Part shown: piece after piece, positions 8,710 through 18,196 of the stretch
Position numbering within the stretch: the first letter of the stretch is position 1
How the letters are laid out: every line of letters starts with the position of its first letter
Source of the DNA: Gordonia sp. ABSL11-1
GTDB taxonomy: Bacteria; Actinomycetota; Actinomycetes; Mycobacteriales; Mycobacteriaceae
Direction: 5' to 3'
Assembly: GCF_030315685.1 (NCBI RefSeq)
Contig: NZ_JASXSI010000014.1
Location: forward strand, 100,701 to 164,700
DNA: 64,000 bases
Program-made: the position numbers and the translations under genes
The notes under the pieces: model-generated
Seen by the model: only the letters and a program-made list of their open reading frames with translations
Databases searched by the model: none
What the model was told of the DNA's origin: nothing

Positions 8710-10005
8710 ATGACCGCACAGCTGGAGACACCGATTGACGCAGTCGACAGCGACCTGATCCTTCCTGCGGACGACCCCTTCTACGACGCACCGGACACCC
8801 TCGACTCGTTGCGTCCCGGCGAGATCATCCGCACCCGCCAGGTGGAGCTCAAGGACTACTGGGCATCACAGCACCGCAGCCGAGCGTGGCAACTCCTGTA
8901 TCGATCGTCGGACTTGAACGGCGTACCCGACGTGGCGACGACCACGCTGGTGCTTCCACGAAAGCGCGCTCCCAAGAGCACCTTTCAGCTGCTGTCGTTC
9001 CAATGCGCGATCGATGCGGTCACCTCGCAGTGTTTCCCGTCGTACGCGCTTCGCAAGGGGGCCGACTCGGCGCGCACCATCGCGCCGTTCGAGTTCCTCG
9101 TGGTACGACGCGCCCTTGCCAAGGGATGGGCGGTGTCCATTCCGGACCATGAGGGCATGCTGGGGGCCTGGGGAGCGCCGCGCGAACCGGGCTTCCACAC
9201 CCTCGACGGCATCCGCGCGGCCTTCGCGTTCGACGACCTCGACGTCGCCGACGACACACCCGTCGGACTATGGGGCTACTCGGGTGGCGGAATGGCGACC
9301 TCATGGGCAGCCGAGATGGCCCCGCAGTATGCCCCCGAACTCAACCTCATCGGCGCGGTCCTCGGATCACCCGTCGGCGACATGGCGTCGGCGCTGATGC
9401 GGCTCAACGGCGGCCTGCACGCCGGCCTCCCGATCATGGCGATCGCCGGGCTGCGGCGTGTGTATCCACAGCTCGACAGGGTGATCGACGATCACGCGAC
9501 GGATGCCGGCCGTCGACAACTCGATGAGATAGCCGCCCTGCCCACGCTCGACGCGATCCGTCGATTCCGGCACCACGACATCGACGACTTCCTCGATCTC
9601 CCGCTCGCCGACGTCTTGGCCCAACCCGAGATCGTCGAGATGATGGACGACCTGCAACTCGGCAGCCATGCGCCCACCATCCCTTTGCTGGTGGTGCAGG
9701 CGGTGCACGACGAAGTGATCAGCGCCGACGACGTCGACGGACAGGTCGCGCGGTATCGCGATCGCGGTGTGCCGGTGACGTATGTGCGCGATCAGCTCAG
9801 CGAGCACTACTTGCTGTTGCCATTGTCGGGCCCGTTGGCGGTGTCGTGGCTGTCGCACCGGCTCGAGGGCCGGCCGGCGCGCGACCACACGGTCACCGCG
9901 GTCGCGGGACAGCGTGGGCCGCGGTGGGCGAAGCGGCTGGTCAGCGTGCGCACCGATGTGAGCGAGACGTCTGCCGACGACGGAGGCGAGCACTCGGCGG
10001 CGTGA
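8710..10005 (+). CDS. LIP-family (secretory lipase type) alpha/beta hydrolase
   Basis: 431-residue serine hydrolase of the LIP/secretory lipase family (Candida-lipase-like, also common in mycolate bacteria), which hydrolyses triacylglycerol or other esters. The nucleophile elbow is GYSGG with Ser191. Features typical of the family include LLSFQCAIDA near 95-104 and the pair of Cys around it, and SIPDHEGMLGAW near 143. The candidate acid and histidine lie in VVQAVHDEVIS and SEHYLLLP. The start at 8710 follows GAGG with 7-base spacing. No signal peptide is visible, unlike the paralogue at 42206, so this copy may be cytoplasmic or use another route. It is transcribed alone, divergent from the DUF1990 gene. 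Confidence 0.8.
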   Translation: MTAQLETPIDAVDSDLILPADDPFYDAPDTLDSLRPGEIIRTRQVELKDYWASQHRSRAWQLLYRSSDLNGVPDVATTTLVLPRKRAPKSTFQLLSFQCAIDAVTSQCFPSYALRKGADSARTIAPFEFLVVRRALAKGWAVSIPDHEGMLGAWGAPREPGFHTLDGIRAAFAFDDLDVADDTPVGLWGYSGGGMATSWAAEMAPQYAPELNLIGAVLGSPVGDMASALMRLNGGLHAGLPIMAIAGLRRVYPQLDRVIDDHATDAGRRQLDEIAALPTLDAIRRFRHHDIDDFLDLPLADVLAQPEIVEMMDDLQLGSHAPTIPLLVVQAVHDEVISADDVDGQVARYRDRGVPVTYVRDQLSEHYLLLPLSGPLAVSWLSHRLEGRPARDHTVTAVAGQRGPRWAKRLVSVRTDVSETSADDGGEHSAA

Positions 10006-10113
10006 CACCGTGCCATCGATCGGAAACCGCGCGACGGGTGCGGCCTGACCGCCGGTCACTCTTCCGGCACACCGATTGGCCGGAGTCACCCGAGTAGGGA
10101 CTACCCCGGCAAC

Positions 10114-10132
10114 TTAGGCCGCACTAACCTGA
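10114..10132. promoter_or_regulatory. Candidate IdeR/DtxR iron box upstream of irtA
   Basis: TTAGGCCGCACTAACCTGA matches 13 of 19 positions of the established IdeR/DtxR consensus TTAGGTTAGSCTAACCTAA, with the half-site cores TTAGG and CTAACCT intact and correctly spaced. It lies about 100 bases before the irtA start. Iron-loaded IdeR represses irtAB in Mycobacterium, so the placement is expected. Confidence 0.6.
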
Positions 10133-10233
10133 TGTCGAACCAGGGGTGGCTTCGGTCCCGCGCGTCGGACGAGCGCGAACGTGTGTCGGTCAGGCACCGC
10201 GAAGCCACTCCGGAGCGAGACCGGAGGGTGCAG

Positions 10234-12861
10234 ATGGCTGGACGGGGATTCACCGGCGCGGTGATGCGCGCATACGGTGCGATCGACCACGTGGCGACGA
10301 GGACCGGGTCGGTGCAACTCACCGATCATTGTGTGCGGGTGCGGTTTCATTCGGACACCTTGTTCGACGACCTCGTGTTCGGGCCGACGAGCTGGATTCG
10401 GGCGTGGTTCCCGGATGACAAGGGCAAAGAGTTCCAACGCGGCTACACCTTCGCCGAGGCCGATCCGGAGACAGGCGATTTCGCCATCGACTTCGTTCTG
10501 CACCAACCAGCCGGTCCCGCGTCACAGTGGGCCAAGGAAACCGACGTTGGCGCATCCATCGAGATGACCTCGATGAGTTCGTCACCGTTCGAGATTCCCG
10601 ACGAGAACCGTCCGGCGGGGTACCTGCTGATCGGTGACTCGGCCTCCCTCCCAGCCATCCGCACGATCATCGGCATCGTCCCCGACGACCTGCCCATCGA
10701 GTTGTATCTCGAAGAACACGATGTGCTCGACCGGGACCTGCCGCTCGCCGAGCATCCACGGCTGCGGATCCACTGGGTGAAACGGGCCGACGCCTCGTCG
10801 GTCGCCGCAGCTCTGGAGACGCGCGACTGGTCCAACTGGTACGCCTGGCTGGGACCGGAGTCGGCGTCGCTCAAAGAACTACGCAAGCGGATCAAGGAGT
10901 TCGGCTTCCCCAAGTCGGAGATCCATGCGCAGGCCTACTGGGTGCAGGGCAAAGCGATGGGCAAAGAGCGCGATCCCGACGCCGAAACCGCCGCGCCGGA
11001 GGTCGAGACGATCGAGCCGGAGATCGTCGCCGACGAACCCGAGGCGATGATTGCAGCGAGCACCACCGGCGACCTCCCGACGCAGGGCACCTGGCGCGCT
11101 GCCGGCGCCGGCCGATTGCTGGGACCACTGAAAGGCACACTCATTGCCGGTGGCGTATTGCAGGCCATCGTCACGCTGATTCAGCTGGCCCCATATCTGC
11201 TGCTGGTCGAACTCGGGCGACGTCTCCTCGGCGGCGCCGACTCGTCGGAACTCTGGCTCGTGGGCATCGTCGCCGTCGTGTTGCTGGGACTCGGCACCAT
11301 CCTGGAGTCGGCGCTGCTGATCTGGCTGCATGCCGTCGACGGTTCGTTCTCCCGTGACCTGCGACAACGACTGTTGACCAAGCTGTCTCACCTCCCGCTG
11401 GGGTGGTTCACCGACCGCAATGCGGGCAGTATCAAGACCCTCGTCCAGGACAACACGCTGTCCTTGCACTACCTGGTGACACATGCGGTGCCCGACGCGG
11501 TGGCGGCCGTGGTGGCACCGGTCGCGGTGCTCGTGTACCTCTTCGTCGTCGACTGGCGTATCGCGTTGTTCCTGCTCATCCCGGTGCTTGCCTACATCGT
11601 GACGCTGGCGCGGATGATGGTGGTGTCGGGGCCCAAGATTCCGCTGGCCCAAACCTGGGCCGAACGAATGAACGGGGAAGCCGCCGCCTATCTGGAAGCG
11701 CAGCCGGTGATACGGACGTTCGGCGGGGTGATGTCGTCGCGGTTCCGCCACAACCTCGACGGCTACCTCTCGTTCCTCAACAACTGGCAGCGTCCGTTCA
11801 TCACAGCCAAGACCGTGATGGACCTGATGACGCGGCCCACCACCTTCCTGTGGCTGATCGCGGTGGTCGGCACCTTCTTCGTGGTGTGGGGATGGGCGGA
11901 ACCCGTCGACCTGCTGCCATTCCTCCTGTTGGGCACCACCTTCGGGGCCCGACTGCTCGGAATCAGCTACGGCCTGCAGAGCCTCAAGACGGGCATGATC
12001 GCGGCCCGCGACATCCAGGAGACCATCGATGCCACAGAGCTGTCGACAGCGCCGATCGAGACCGTCGACGACGATGCCGGCGCGGTCGTATTCGATGACG
12101 TGACCTTCGGCTACCGGCCAGACACCCCAGTGCTCCGGGGCATATCACTACGGCTGGAACCGGGAACCGTGACCGCGCTTGTCGGTCCGTCCGGGTCCGG
12201 TAAGTCGACGCTTGCCGCGTTGCTCGCCAGATTCCACGACGTCGACTCCGGTGCGATCCGTATCGGAGGCCGTGACATTCGGTCGCTCGAGTCCGATGAG
12301 CTGTACCATCAGCTCGGATTCGTCTTGCAGCAGACCCAATTGGTGCATGGGACAGTGGCGGAGAACATTGCGCTCGCCGTCCCCGACGCCTCACGCGAAC
12401 GGATCGAGGCAGCGGCCCATTCCGCCAACATCCACGACCGGATCCAACGGATGCCGGGGGGCTACGACACGGTCCTCGGCCCCGATGCAGCGCTGTCCGG
12501 TGGCGAACGCCAACGCCTCGCCATCGCGCGTGCACTGCTCGCCGACGCCCCGGTGATCATCCTCGACGAGGCAACTGCTTTCGCCGATCCCGAGTCGGAG
12601 TATCTGGTGCAGCAGAGTCTGAGCCGTCTGGCCGCCGACCGAACAGTGTTGGTGATCGCGCACCGACTGCACACGGTTGTCGATGCCGACACCATCGTCG
12701 TGCTCGACGGCGGACGGATCGTCGAAGAAGGACGCCATAGCGACCTGGTCGAGCGCGGAGGTCGATACACGGCCCTGTGGGAATCACTGGAGCGGGATGT
12801 AGACGAGCAGCGGGTACCGGTAGGGGCCAAGCACAACGAGACGGCAGGAATCGACCGATGA
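10234..12861 (+). CDS. irtA: Siderophore ABC importer subunit IrtA (SIP domain fused to ABC exporter-fold half-transporter)
   Basis: 875-residue membrane protein that with IrtB imports and reduces Fe(III)-carboxymycobactin-type siderophores. Residues 1-250 are the siderophore-interaction (FAD-binding reductase) domain: near-identical blocks to M. tuberculosis IrtA such as [30 protein letters not shown] and [15 protein letters not shown] Glu/Ala-rich linker follows, then six membrane segments (about 300-570), then an ATPase domain with Walker A GPSGSGKS, signature [16 protein letters not shown] and Walker [13 protein letters not shown]. The ATG at 10234 was chosen because GGAGG sits 7 bases upstream and the N-terminus ([15 protein letters not shown]) aligns with the IrtA start; the reading upstream is not family-like. 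It overlaps irtB by ATGA. Likely iron-repressed through the box at 10114. Confidence 0.95.
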   Translation: MAGRGFTGAVMRAYGAIDHVATRTGSVQLTDHCVRVRFHSDTLFDDLVFGPTSWIRAWFPDDKGKEFQRGYTFAEADPETGDFAIDFVLHQPAGPASQWAKETDVGASIEMTSMSSSPFEIPDENRPAGYLLIGDSASLPAIRTIIGIVPDDLPIELYLEEHDVLDRDLPLAEHPRLRIHWVKRADASSVAAALETRDWSNWYAWLGPESASLKELRKRIKEFGFPKSEIHAQAYWVQGKAMGKERDPDAETAAPEVETIEPEIVADEPEAMIAASTTGDLPTQGTWRAAGAGRLLGPLKGTLIAGGVLQAIVTLIQLAPYLLLVELGRRLLGGADSSELWLVGIVAVVLLGLGTILESALLIWLHAVDGSFSRDLRQRLLTKLSHLPLGWFTDRNAGSIKTLVQDNTLSLHYLVTHAVPDAVAAVVAPVAVLVYLFVVDWRIALFLLIPVLAYIVTLARMMVVSGPKIPLAQTWAERMNGEAAAYLEAQPVIRTFGGVMSSRFRHNLDGYLSFLNNWQRPFITAKTVMDLMTRPTTFLWLIAVVGTFFVVWGWAEPVDLLPFLLLGTTFGARLLGISYGLQSLKTGMIAARDIQETIDATELSTAPIETVDDDAGAVVFDDVTFGYRPDTPVLRGISLRLEPGTVTALVGPSGSGKSTLAALLARFHDVDSGAIRIGGRDIRSLESDELYHQLGFVLQQTQLVHGTVAENIALAVPDASRERIEAAAHSANIHDRIQRMPGGYDTVLGPDAALSGGERQRLAIARALLADAPVIILDEATAFADPESEYLVQQSLSRLAADRTVLVIAHRLHTVVDADTIVVLDGGRIVEEGRHSDLVERGGRYTALWESLERDVDEQRVPVGAKHNETAGIDR

Positions 12862-14609
12862 TCGCGATGATCCGTACTCTTCTCGCGCTACTGCCGTCTG
12901 AGTCCCGGCCCGCGATCAACCGGTTCTTCGGCTTCGCGATCCTGTCGGTTCTCCTGCGCGCCGTCGGCGTCGTGATGTTGGTGCCGCTGATCGCCGGCCT
13001 GGTCGACGGTGAACACGGCACCGCACTTCTGTGGCTCGCCGGATTGACTGTGGTCACGCTCATCGGCTGGCTGATCGACGCTGCGGCCTCCAAGGTGGGT
13101 TCGCTCCTGGGCTTCACGCTTCTCGACACCACGCAACATCGTGTGGCGGAGCGTCTTTCGCGTATTCAGCTGAGCTGGTTCACCGCCGCCAGTACCGCCA
13201 CCGCGCGCCAGGCGATCGCCGCCACCGGCCCCGACCTGGTCGGTGTGGTCGTGTATTTGCTGGTGCCGGTGGTCAATGCCGTGCTGTTGCCGGTGGCCAT
13301 CGGACTCGTGTTGCTCGGGGTGTCGTGGCAGCTCGCTGTGGTGGCGTTGGCCGGAGTGCCGCTGCTGCTCGGCGCCCTGGGGGCGACCGGCGCGATGACC
13401 CGCCGTGCCGATCGTGTTGCCGATGAGGCGAATTCGGAACTGACCGAGCGGATCGTCGAGTTCGCACGGACCCAGGAGGCGCTGCGGGTGGCGCGTCGGG
13501 TGGAGCCCGAGCGGAGCCTCGCGGGGGCGGCACTCGCCAGGCAACATGGTGCGACGACGCGACTGCTCGCGATGCAGGTTCCGGGGCAGGTGTTGTTCAG
13601 CATTGCCGGTCAGGTCGCGTTGTTCGCGCTAGCCGGCGTCACCGCATGGTTGACGGTGCGGGGTACGTTGTCGGTCGCGGAGGCGGTCGCGCTGATCGTC
13701 GTTGCGGTTCGGTATCTGGAACCCTTTGCTGCGCTGGGTGATCTGGCATCGGGGCTGGAGAATGCGCGCGCCGTGCTCGAGAAGATCCAGGCGGTGATCG
13801 ATGCGCCGGTCGATCCGAGTGGCGACGTGTCGCAACGGTTCCTGCTGGCTCCGCGCATCGAGTTCGAGAACGTCGGATTCGCTTACGGTGATTCTGACGA
13901 GCCGGTCCTCGACGGTGTGGATCTGGTGCTGGAAGCGGGGTCGACCACCGCGATCATCGGACCGTCGGGATCGGGCAAGAGCACGGTTCTCGGCCTGATT
14001 GCCGGCCTCTACACACCCACCACAGGTCGCATTCTGTTCGACGGGGTGGACGCGGTCACTCTCGACCATGACACCAGGCGCGCCCTGACGAGTGTGGTCT
14101 TTCAGCAGCCGTACCTCATCGAGGGCAGCATCATCGACAACGTCCTGGCGGGCGATCCGACCGCGTCACCGGAGCGAATCGAGGCCGCGACACGGTTGGC
14201 CCGAGTGGACGAGATCACCGGCCGACTGCCCGACGGTGCGGATTCTCGGGTGGGTGAGGCAGGTTCGGTGCTGTCGGGCGGTGAACGCCAACGGATCAGT
14301 ATCGCGCGTGCGCTGGTGAAGCCTGCGCCGGTGTTGTTGATCGACGAAGCGACCAGTGCGTTGGACAACGAGAACGAACGGGCCGTGGTGGATGCGCTGT
14401 CGGTTGACGTCACCGATCGCACCCGCGTGATCGTCGCGCATCGTCAGGCGGGGATTCGTCACGCGGACCGGGTGATCGTGCTCGAGGACGGCAAGGTCGT
14501 GGAGTCAGGGACTCGCGAGGAGTTGTTGGCCGCGGACGGACGTTTCGCCACGTTCTGGGACCGTCAGGACGCTTCGGCCCGCTGGAAGCTCACCGACGCC
14601 GAAGTCTGA
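12858..14609 (+). CDS. irtB: Siderophore ABC importer subunit IrtB
   Basis: 583-residue half-transporter, partner of IrtA. Six membrane segments occupy about 20-310 and include blocks shared with mycobacterial IrtB ([22 protein letters not shown] [34 protein letters not shown]). The ATPase domain follows from about 345 with Walker [10 protein letters not shown]-loop VVFQQPYL, signature [16 protein letters not shown] and Walker [13 protein letters not shown]. The heterodimer imports siderophores although the fold is that of an exporter. The ATGA overlap with irtA makes ATG 12858 likely; ATG 12867 ([10 protein letters not shown]) aligns with the mycobacterial start and is the alternative. Confidence 0.95.
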   Translation: MIAMIRTLLALLPSESRPAINRFFGFAILSVLLRAVGVVMLVPLIAGLVDGEHGTALLWLAGLTVVTLIGWLIDAAASKVGSLLGFTLLDTTQHRVAERLSRIQLSWFTAASTATARQAIAATGPDLVGVVVYLLVPVVNAVLLPVAIGLVLLGVSWQLAVVALAGVPLLLGALGATGAMTRRADRVADEANSELTERIVEFARTQEALRVARRVEPERSLAGAALARQHGATTRLLAMQVPGQVLFSIAGQVALFALAGVTAWLTVRGTLSVAEAVALIVVAVRYLEPFAALGDLASGLENARAVLEKIQAVIDAPVDPSGDVSQRFLLAPRIEFENVGFAYGDSDEPVLDGVDLVLEAGSTTAIIGPSGSGKSTVLGLIAGLYTPTTGRILFDGVDAVTLDHDTRRALTSVVFQQPYLIEGSIIDNVLAGDPTASPERIEAATRLARVDEITGRLPDGADSRVGEAGSVLSGGERQRISIARALVKPAPVLLIDEATSALDNENERAVVDALSVDVTDRTRVIVAHRQAGIRHADRVIVLEDGKVVESGTREELLAADGRFATFWDRQDASARWKLTDAEV

Positions 14610-14625
14610 TGGAGACGCCGACACG

Positions 14626-14664
14626 TGACGGAGAACGTAACGCCCACCGTTACGTTCTCCGTCA
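14626..14664 (+). terminator. Perfect 17-bp inverted repeat after irtB
   Basis: TGACGGAGAACGTAACG, loop CCCAC, then its exact reverse complement, starting 16 bases after the irtB stop. A stable GC-rich stem without a following T-run is common for actinobacterial terminators. A protein-binding dyad is the alternative. Confidence 0.65.
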
Positions 14665-14757
14665 TCTGCCCACCAACTATCGATATCCTGCAGCGCTGAG
14701 GACGCCCGCAGTATCTCGCCACCGCGGGATACCGGTGACGTAGGGCGCTCAGCGCGA

Positions 14758-14779
14758 CGCGGACCGGTCGCGGTCCGCG
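14758..14779. repeat. 8-bp-arm hairpin upstream of marR paralogue 1
   Basis: CGCGGACC, loop GGTCGC, GGTCCGCG: a perfect short inverted repeat about 100 bases before the MarR gene. It may be a leader hairpin or regulator site. No copy of the CTTAGCGC operator is visible in the 14610-14876 interval. Confidence 0.35.
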
Positions 14780-14876
14780 ATCACGACGTCGACGCCCAAT
14801 TGATCCCGGATTCAGACCGACGATGGCGCGTCCCCGCAGCACCAGACGCCTTTTGTGTGGGTAATCTCGACCCATC

Positions 14877-15416
14877 ATGGACGGAGTCGATCAGATCGTT
14901 TCCCGGTGGGCCGTGGCGCGCCCTGAACTAGACGTCTCGGCGCTGAAGGTCTTCGGTCGGCTCCACCGCAGTTTCCTTGTGTACAAAGCGCGGATCGCGG
15001 CTACCTTCGAGGAACACAACATCACCGATTCCGGGTTCGACGTGCTCGCATGTCTACGCCGAGCGGTTCCTGACCACCGGCTGACCGCGGGTGAACTCGC
15101 CGAGCTGACCCTCGTCACCACAGGCGGTCTCTCGCTTCGAGTGAAGCGCCTCGAGGAGGCCGGCCTCGTCACGCGAACCCGGGATTCCGACGACGCGCGG
15201 GTGGTCTACGTGACGCTCACACCGTCCGGTGCCGAACTCGTCGACCGGGTGGCCGACGAACATTTTGCGAAGCTCACATCGATGCTCGACGAGCTATCCG
15301 ACCGGGATGCCGCCCAACTGGCGCGCCTGCTCGGGAGGCTGGAGAAGTCGGCCCGATCCGCTCACTTGGGGGACGGTCTCGATCCGGGCGAGTCGGACCC
15401 GATTACCGCCGGCTGA
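14877..15416 (+). CDS. MarR-family transcriptional regulator, paralogue 1
   Basis: 179-residue winged-helix regulator of the MarR family, dimeric DNA-binding proteins usually released by an aromatic ligand. The HTH and wing lie at about 55-125: DVLACLRRAVPDH, LTAGELAELTLVTTGGLSLRVKRLEEAGLVTRT and the wing DSDDARVVYVTLT. The paralogue at 30683 shares most of these blocks including FGRLHRS, SGFDVLACLRRA or AGFDVLACLRRA, and DDARVVYV. Both genes border catabolic blocks whose promoters carry CTTAGCGC(T/A)AAG. By inference this protein binds those sites. It lies upstream of and in the same direction as the aldehyde dehydrogenase operon, separated by 238 bases containing the operator-promoter. Confidence 0.88.
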   Translation: MDGVDQIVSRWAVARPELDVSALKVFGRLHRSFLVYKARIAATFEEHNITDSGFDVLACLRRAVPDHRLTAGELAELTLVTTGGLSLRVKRLEEAGLVTRTRDSDDARVVYVTLTPSGAELVDRVADEHFAKLTSMLDELSDRDAAQLARLLGRLEKSARSAHLGDGLDPGESDPITAG

Positions 15417-15539
15417 CAATCTCGGCGAGAAATTTTTCCAACGTCTCGTGACCGGCGACACACCCTATGTGACCTGCGTCGCTTCCGTTTCAGGCATATA
15501 AACCCGGTGTTACAAAACTCTGTTCTGCGGTTTCTGCTG

Positions 15540-15583
15540 TTGACGTCTTAGCGCTAAGGCTCTACAACTGTCTTAGCGCAAAG
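15540..15583 (+). promoter_or_regulatory. Promoter with two MarR-type operators for the 15655 catabolic operon
   Basis: A -35 TTGACG (15540-15545) is followed after 17 bases by a -10-like TACAAC (15563-15568). The perfect palindrome CTTAGCGCTAAG (15547-15558) fills the spacer and a second copy, CTTAGCGCAAAG (15572-15583), covers the expected start site. Centres are 25 bp apart. This layout is classic for repression by a dimeric regulator; the MarR proteins at 14877 and 30683 are the obvious candidates. Confidence 0.7.
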
Positions 15584-15654
15584 ATAAAGACCTGCGCGTC
15601 AGCCCAGCCAGAGCCACGCAGTCGTCGGCTCGCCCAGTCGGAACGGACCATCGA

Positions 15655-17193
15655 ATGTCACTCGTCGCGAGCACCGAAACAGCGCCCGCCCACACCCGGG
15701 CCGGCGTCGATCCCGGCCGCGATCTCCTCGACGAGATCTATGTGGCGGGTCGGTGGGTGACCGGGGCGGGCGAGACGATCGAGTCCATCGATCCGGCATC
15801 CGGTCGCCGATTCGCGACCCTCCGCGCCGCGACCCCCGACGACGTCGACGACGCGGTCACCACCGGACTCGCTGCGGCACACGCAAGCGGGTGGACCGCG
15901 ATGCTCCCGCACGAGCGCGCCGCCGTCCTGCATCGCATCGGCAACGCCGTCGAGTTCCACGCCGACCGCATCGCCGCATTGCAGACCCTCGACACCGGCA
16001 AGACCCTCAGCGAGACAAAGGCGTTGGCGTCCAGTGCGGCAAACACGTTCCGCTACATGGCTGCCGCGCTCGAGACCGCCGACGACACGGTCACCACCCC
16101 GCGCGGACCGTGGCTGACGATGTCGACCCACCAGCCGATGGGCGTGGTCGGTGCCATCACGCCGTGGAACTCGCCGATCGCGTCGGACGCCCAGAAGCTC
16201 GCCCCTGCGCTGGCCGCCGGGAACGCGGTGATCAGCAAGCCGCCGGTGTGGGCGCCCTGGGTGACCCTGCTGCTGGCCCGTCTGTGTGAGGAGGCAGGCC
16301 TGCCGAACGGACTGCTCTCGGTGCTCCCGGGCCCCGGCCGGACCGTCGGTGAAGCGTTGGTTCGCCATCCGCAGGTCGCCAAGATCAGCTTCACCGGGGG
16401 CACCACCACCGGCCGGCACCTCGCACACGTCGCCGCCGACAAGCTGATGCCGATCACGTTGGAACTCGGTGGCAAGTCACCCACCATCGTGTTCGATGAC
16501 GCCGACTTCGAACGGGCACTGCAGGGCGTGTTGTTCGGCATCTTCTCCTCCAGCGGACAGAGCTGTATCGCCGGATCGCGGATCTTTGTGCAGCGCAGCA
16601 TCTTCAATGCCTTCACCGACGAACTGGTGCGACGGGCGGAGCGCTTGCGACTCGGTCCGGGAACCGACCCACGCACCGACGTGGCTCCGATGATAACGCG
16701 GGCCCACCGCGATTCGGTCGCCGCGATGGTCGAGGCCGCCGTCGCCAACGGAGCGCACATCCGGTGCGGCGGAAAAATTCCCACCGACCCAGACCTCGTC
16801 GACGGAAGCTACTACGCTCCGACGATCCTCACCGGCGTCACCAACGCCGACACCATCAGTCGTGAGGAGATCTTCGGTCCGGTCGGCGTCGTGATCCCCT
16901 TCGACGACGAGACCAACGTCATCGCCCAGGCCAACGACACCGTCTACGGATTGGCCTGCGGCATCTGGACTCGCGACTACCGCCGTGCGCTGCGCGTCGG
17001 CGACGCCGTCGACGCAGGAACCGTATGGGTCAACACCTACAAGCAGTTCTCCATCTCCACACCCTTCACCGGCCTGCGCGACAGCGGACTGGGCACCGAG
17101 AAGGGGCGTGACGCGATACGGCAGTACTCGGACCAGAAGAGCATCTACCTCGACCGCAGCGACGCCCCCATGCGGTGGGGCACACCCCGATAG
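15655..17193 (+). CDS. NAD(P)-dependent aldehyde dehydrogenase
   Basis: 512-residue cytosolic aldehyde dehydrogenase of the betaine/2-hydroxymuconic-semialdehyde type. Catalytic residues are visible: Glu270 in LELGGKS and Cys304 in GQSCIAG; the Asn in ITPWNSP and the NAD fold motif FTGGTTTG are present. It is the first gene of the operator-controlled operon. In a ring-cleavage pathway such an enzyme oxidises the semialdehyde produced by extradiol cleavage. With RidA next to it, an amino- or hydroxymuconic semialdehyde is plausible, but the substrate is inference. The start is ATG 15655, after a weak GGA-containing site. Confidence 0.88.
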   Translation: MSLVASTETAPAHTRAGVDPGRDLLDEIYVAGRWVTGAGETIESIDPASGRRFATLRAATPDDVDDAVTTGLAAAHASGWTAMLPHERAAVLHRIGNAVEFHADRIAALQTLDTGKTLSETKALASSAANTFRYMAAALETADDTVTTPRGPWLTMSTHQPMGVVGAITPWNSPIASDAQKLAPALAAGNAVISKPPVWAPWVTLLLARLCEEAGLPNGLLSVLPGPGRTVGEALVRHPQVAKISFTGGTTTGRHLAHVAADKLMPITLELGGKSPTIVFDDADFERALQGVLFGIFSSSGQSCIAGSRIFVQRSIFNAFTDELVRRAERLRLGPGTDPRTDVAPMITRAHRDSVAAMVEAAVANGAHIRCGGKIPTDPDLVDGSYYAPTILTGVTNADTISREEIFGPVGVVIPFDDETNVIAQANDTVYGLACGIWTRDYRRALRVGDAVDAGTVWVNTYKQFSISTPFTGLRDSGLGTEKGRDAIRQYSDQKSIYLDRSDAPMRWGTPR

Positions 17194-17231
17194 ACCGAAC
17201 CGACACCTCAGCCACCACCGAGAGGAACCCC

Positions 17232-17600
17232 ATGTCCACCCCAGCACCCGCCGCCACCGAATCGGCGCATCCGTACAGTCCCGCCTACTCCGTGGCCGGA
17301 TTCGGATTCGTCTCCGGCGCACTGTCCGTCGACGAAGACGGTCGTGCCGTCACCGGCATCGAACCGGCACTCGACGCCGCCGTCGCCCGCCTGACCGAAC
17401 GACTCGCCACCGTCGACATGGCGCTCACCGACGTCGTCAAGACCACCTACTTCGTCACTGACGTCTCACTCCGCGACGCCGCAAACCGGCACTACGAGAA
17501 GATCTTCGCCACCCCGCGTCCGGCCCGGTCGTTCGTCGAGGTCGCCGCACTGCCTTACGGCGCAACCGTCGAGATCGAAGCGATCGCCCATCGCGGCTGA
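17232..17600 (+). CDS. RidA/YjgF-family protein, canonical Arg present
   Basis: 122-residue trimer-forming RidA-family protein. RidA proteins hydrolyse enamines and imines, and some members are 2-aminomuconate deaminases in aminoaromatic degradation. The substrate-binding Arg is present (RPARSFVEVAALP, Arg99), as is the C-terminal VEIEAIA. AGAGGAACCCC precedes ATG 17232, 38 bases after the aldehyde dehydrogenase stop. Its place directly after a muconic-semialdehyde-type dehydrogenase supports a deaminase role on an amino-muconate-like intermediate; that is inference. Confidence 0.85.
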   Translation: MSTPAPAATESAHPYSPAYSVAGFGFVSGALSVDEDGRAVTGIEPALDAAVARLTERLATVDMALTDVVKTTYFVTDVSLRDAANRHYEKIFATPRPARSFVEVAALPYGATVEIEAIAHRG

Positions 17601-17646
17601 CCCACAGCTGTCCACCCGAACATCACCACCACCGAAAGGACACATC

Positions 17647-18165
17647 ATGAGTGCACCAGAGAAGCAGGCCGTCGACCTCGAGGCACAGATCGACTCGTGC
17701 ATCGCCGGCCGCGAGTCACGCTACGAGGACTGGGACACCCTCGGCTTCCAGGCCGCCAAGGGCGGAGATCGTTTCAAGCGAGCCCAGATTCGCTACATCG
17801 GTTCGGGCGCCACCGGCAACCACGACGGTGACAACCGCACCCTGCCGTCCGAGCACTTCACCTTCTCCAATATGCGACTGCCGGTTGGGGCCGTCGGACC
17901 CGAGCACACCCACCACGATGTCGAGGAAGTGTTCTTCGTCCTCGAAGGTGAACTCGAGGTCGCCGTGCACGACGTTGAGGACGGCAACCGCAAGGCCGTC
18001 CGCAAGCTCGGCTACCGCGACCTGATCCGCGTGCCCGCAGGCGTTCCGCGCAGCCTCGCCAATGTCGGCGACGTCGACGCGCTGTTCTGCGTGATCATCG
18101 GCTCCAAGAAGCCGGAACTGCCCACTTACCCGCCGAGCTCGGAGATGTACGGCGTCACCCGCTGA
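17647..18165 (+). CDS. Cupin-domain protein
   Basis: 172-residue single-domain cupin. Cupin motif 1 is intact: HTHHDVEEVFFVLEGELEV with His87, His89 and Glu94. Motif 2 reads DLIRVPAGVPRSLANVG, with Arg where the fourth metal ligand His is normally found, so metal binding may be altered. It could be a dioxygenase, isomerase or ring-opening enzyme of the pathway, or a sensor. AAAGGACACATC lies before the ATG. Operon position 3, between RidA and the reductase. No specific function can be assigned. Confidence 0.8.
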   Translation: MSAPEKQAVDLEAQIDSCIAGRESRYEDWDTLGFQAAKGGDRFKRAQIRYIGSGATGNHDGDNRTLPSEHFTFSNMRLPVGAVGPEHTHHDVEEVFFVLEGELEVAVHDVEDGNRKAVRKLGYRDLIRVPAGVPRSLANVGDVDALFCVIIGSKKPELPTYPPSSEMYGVTR

Positions 18166-18196
18166 CACCGTCACCGACCGTCCGAGAGGATCACCG

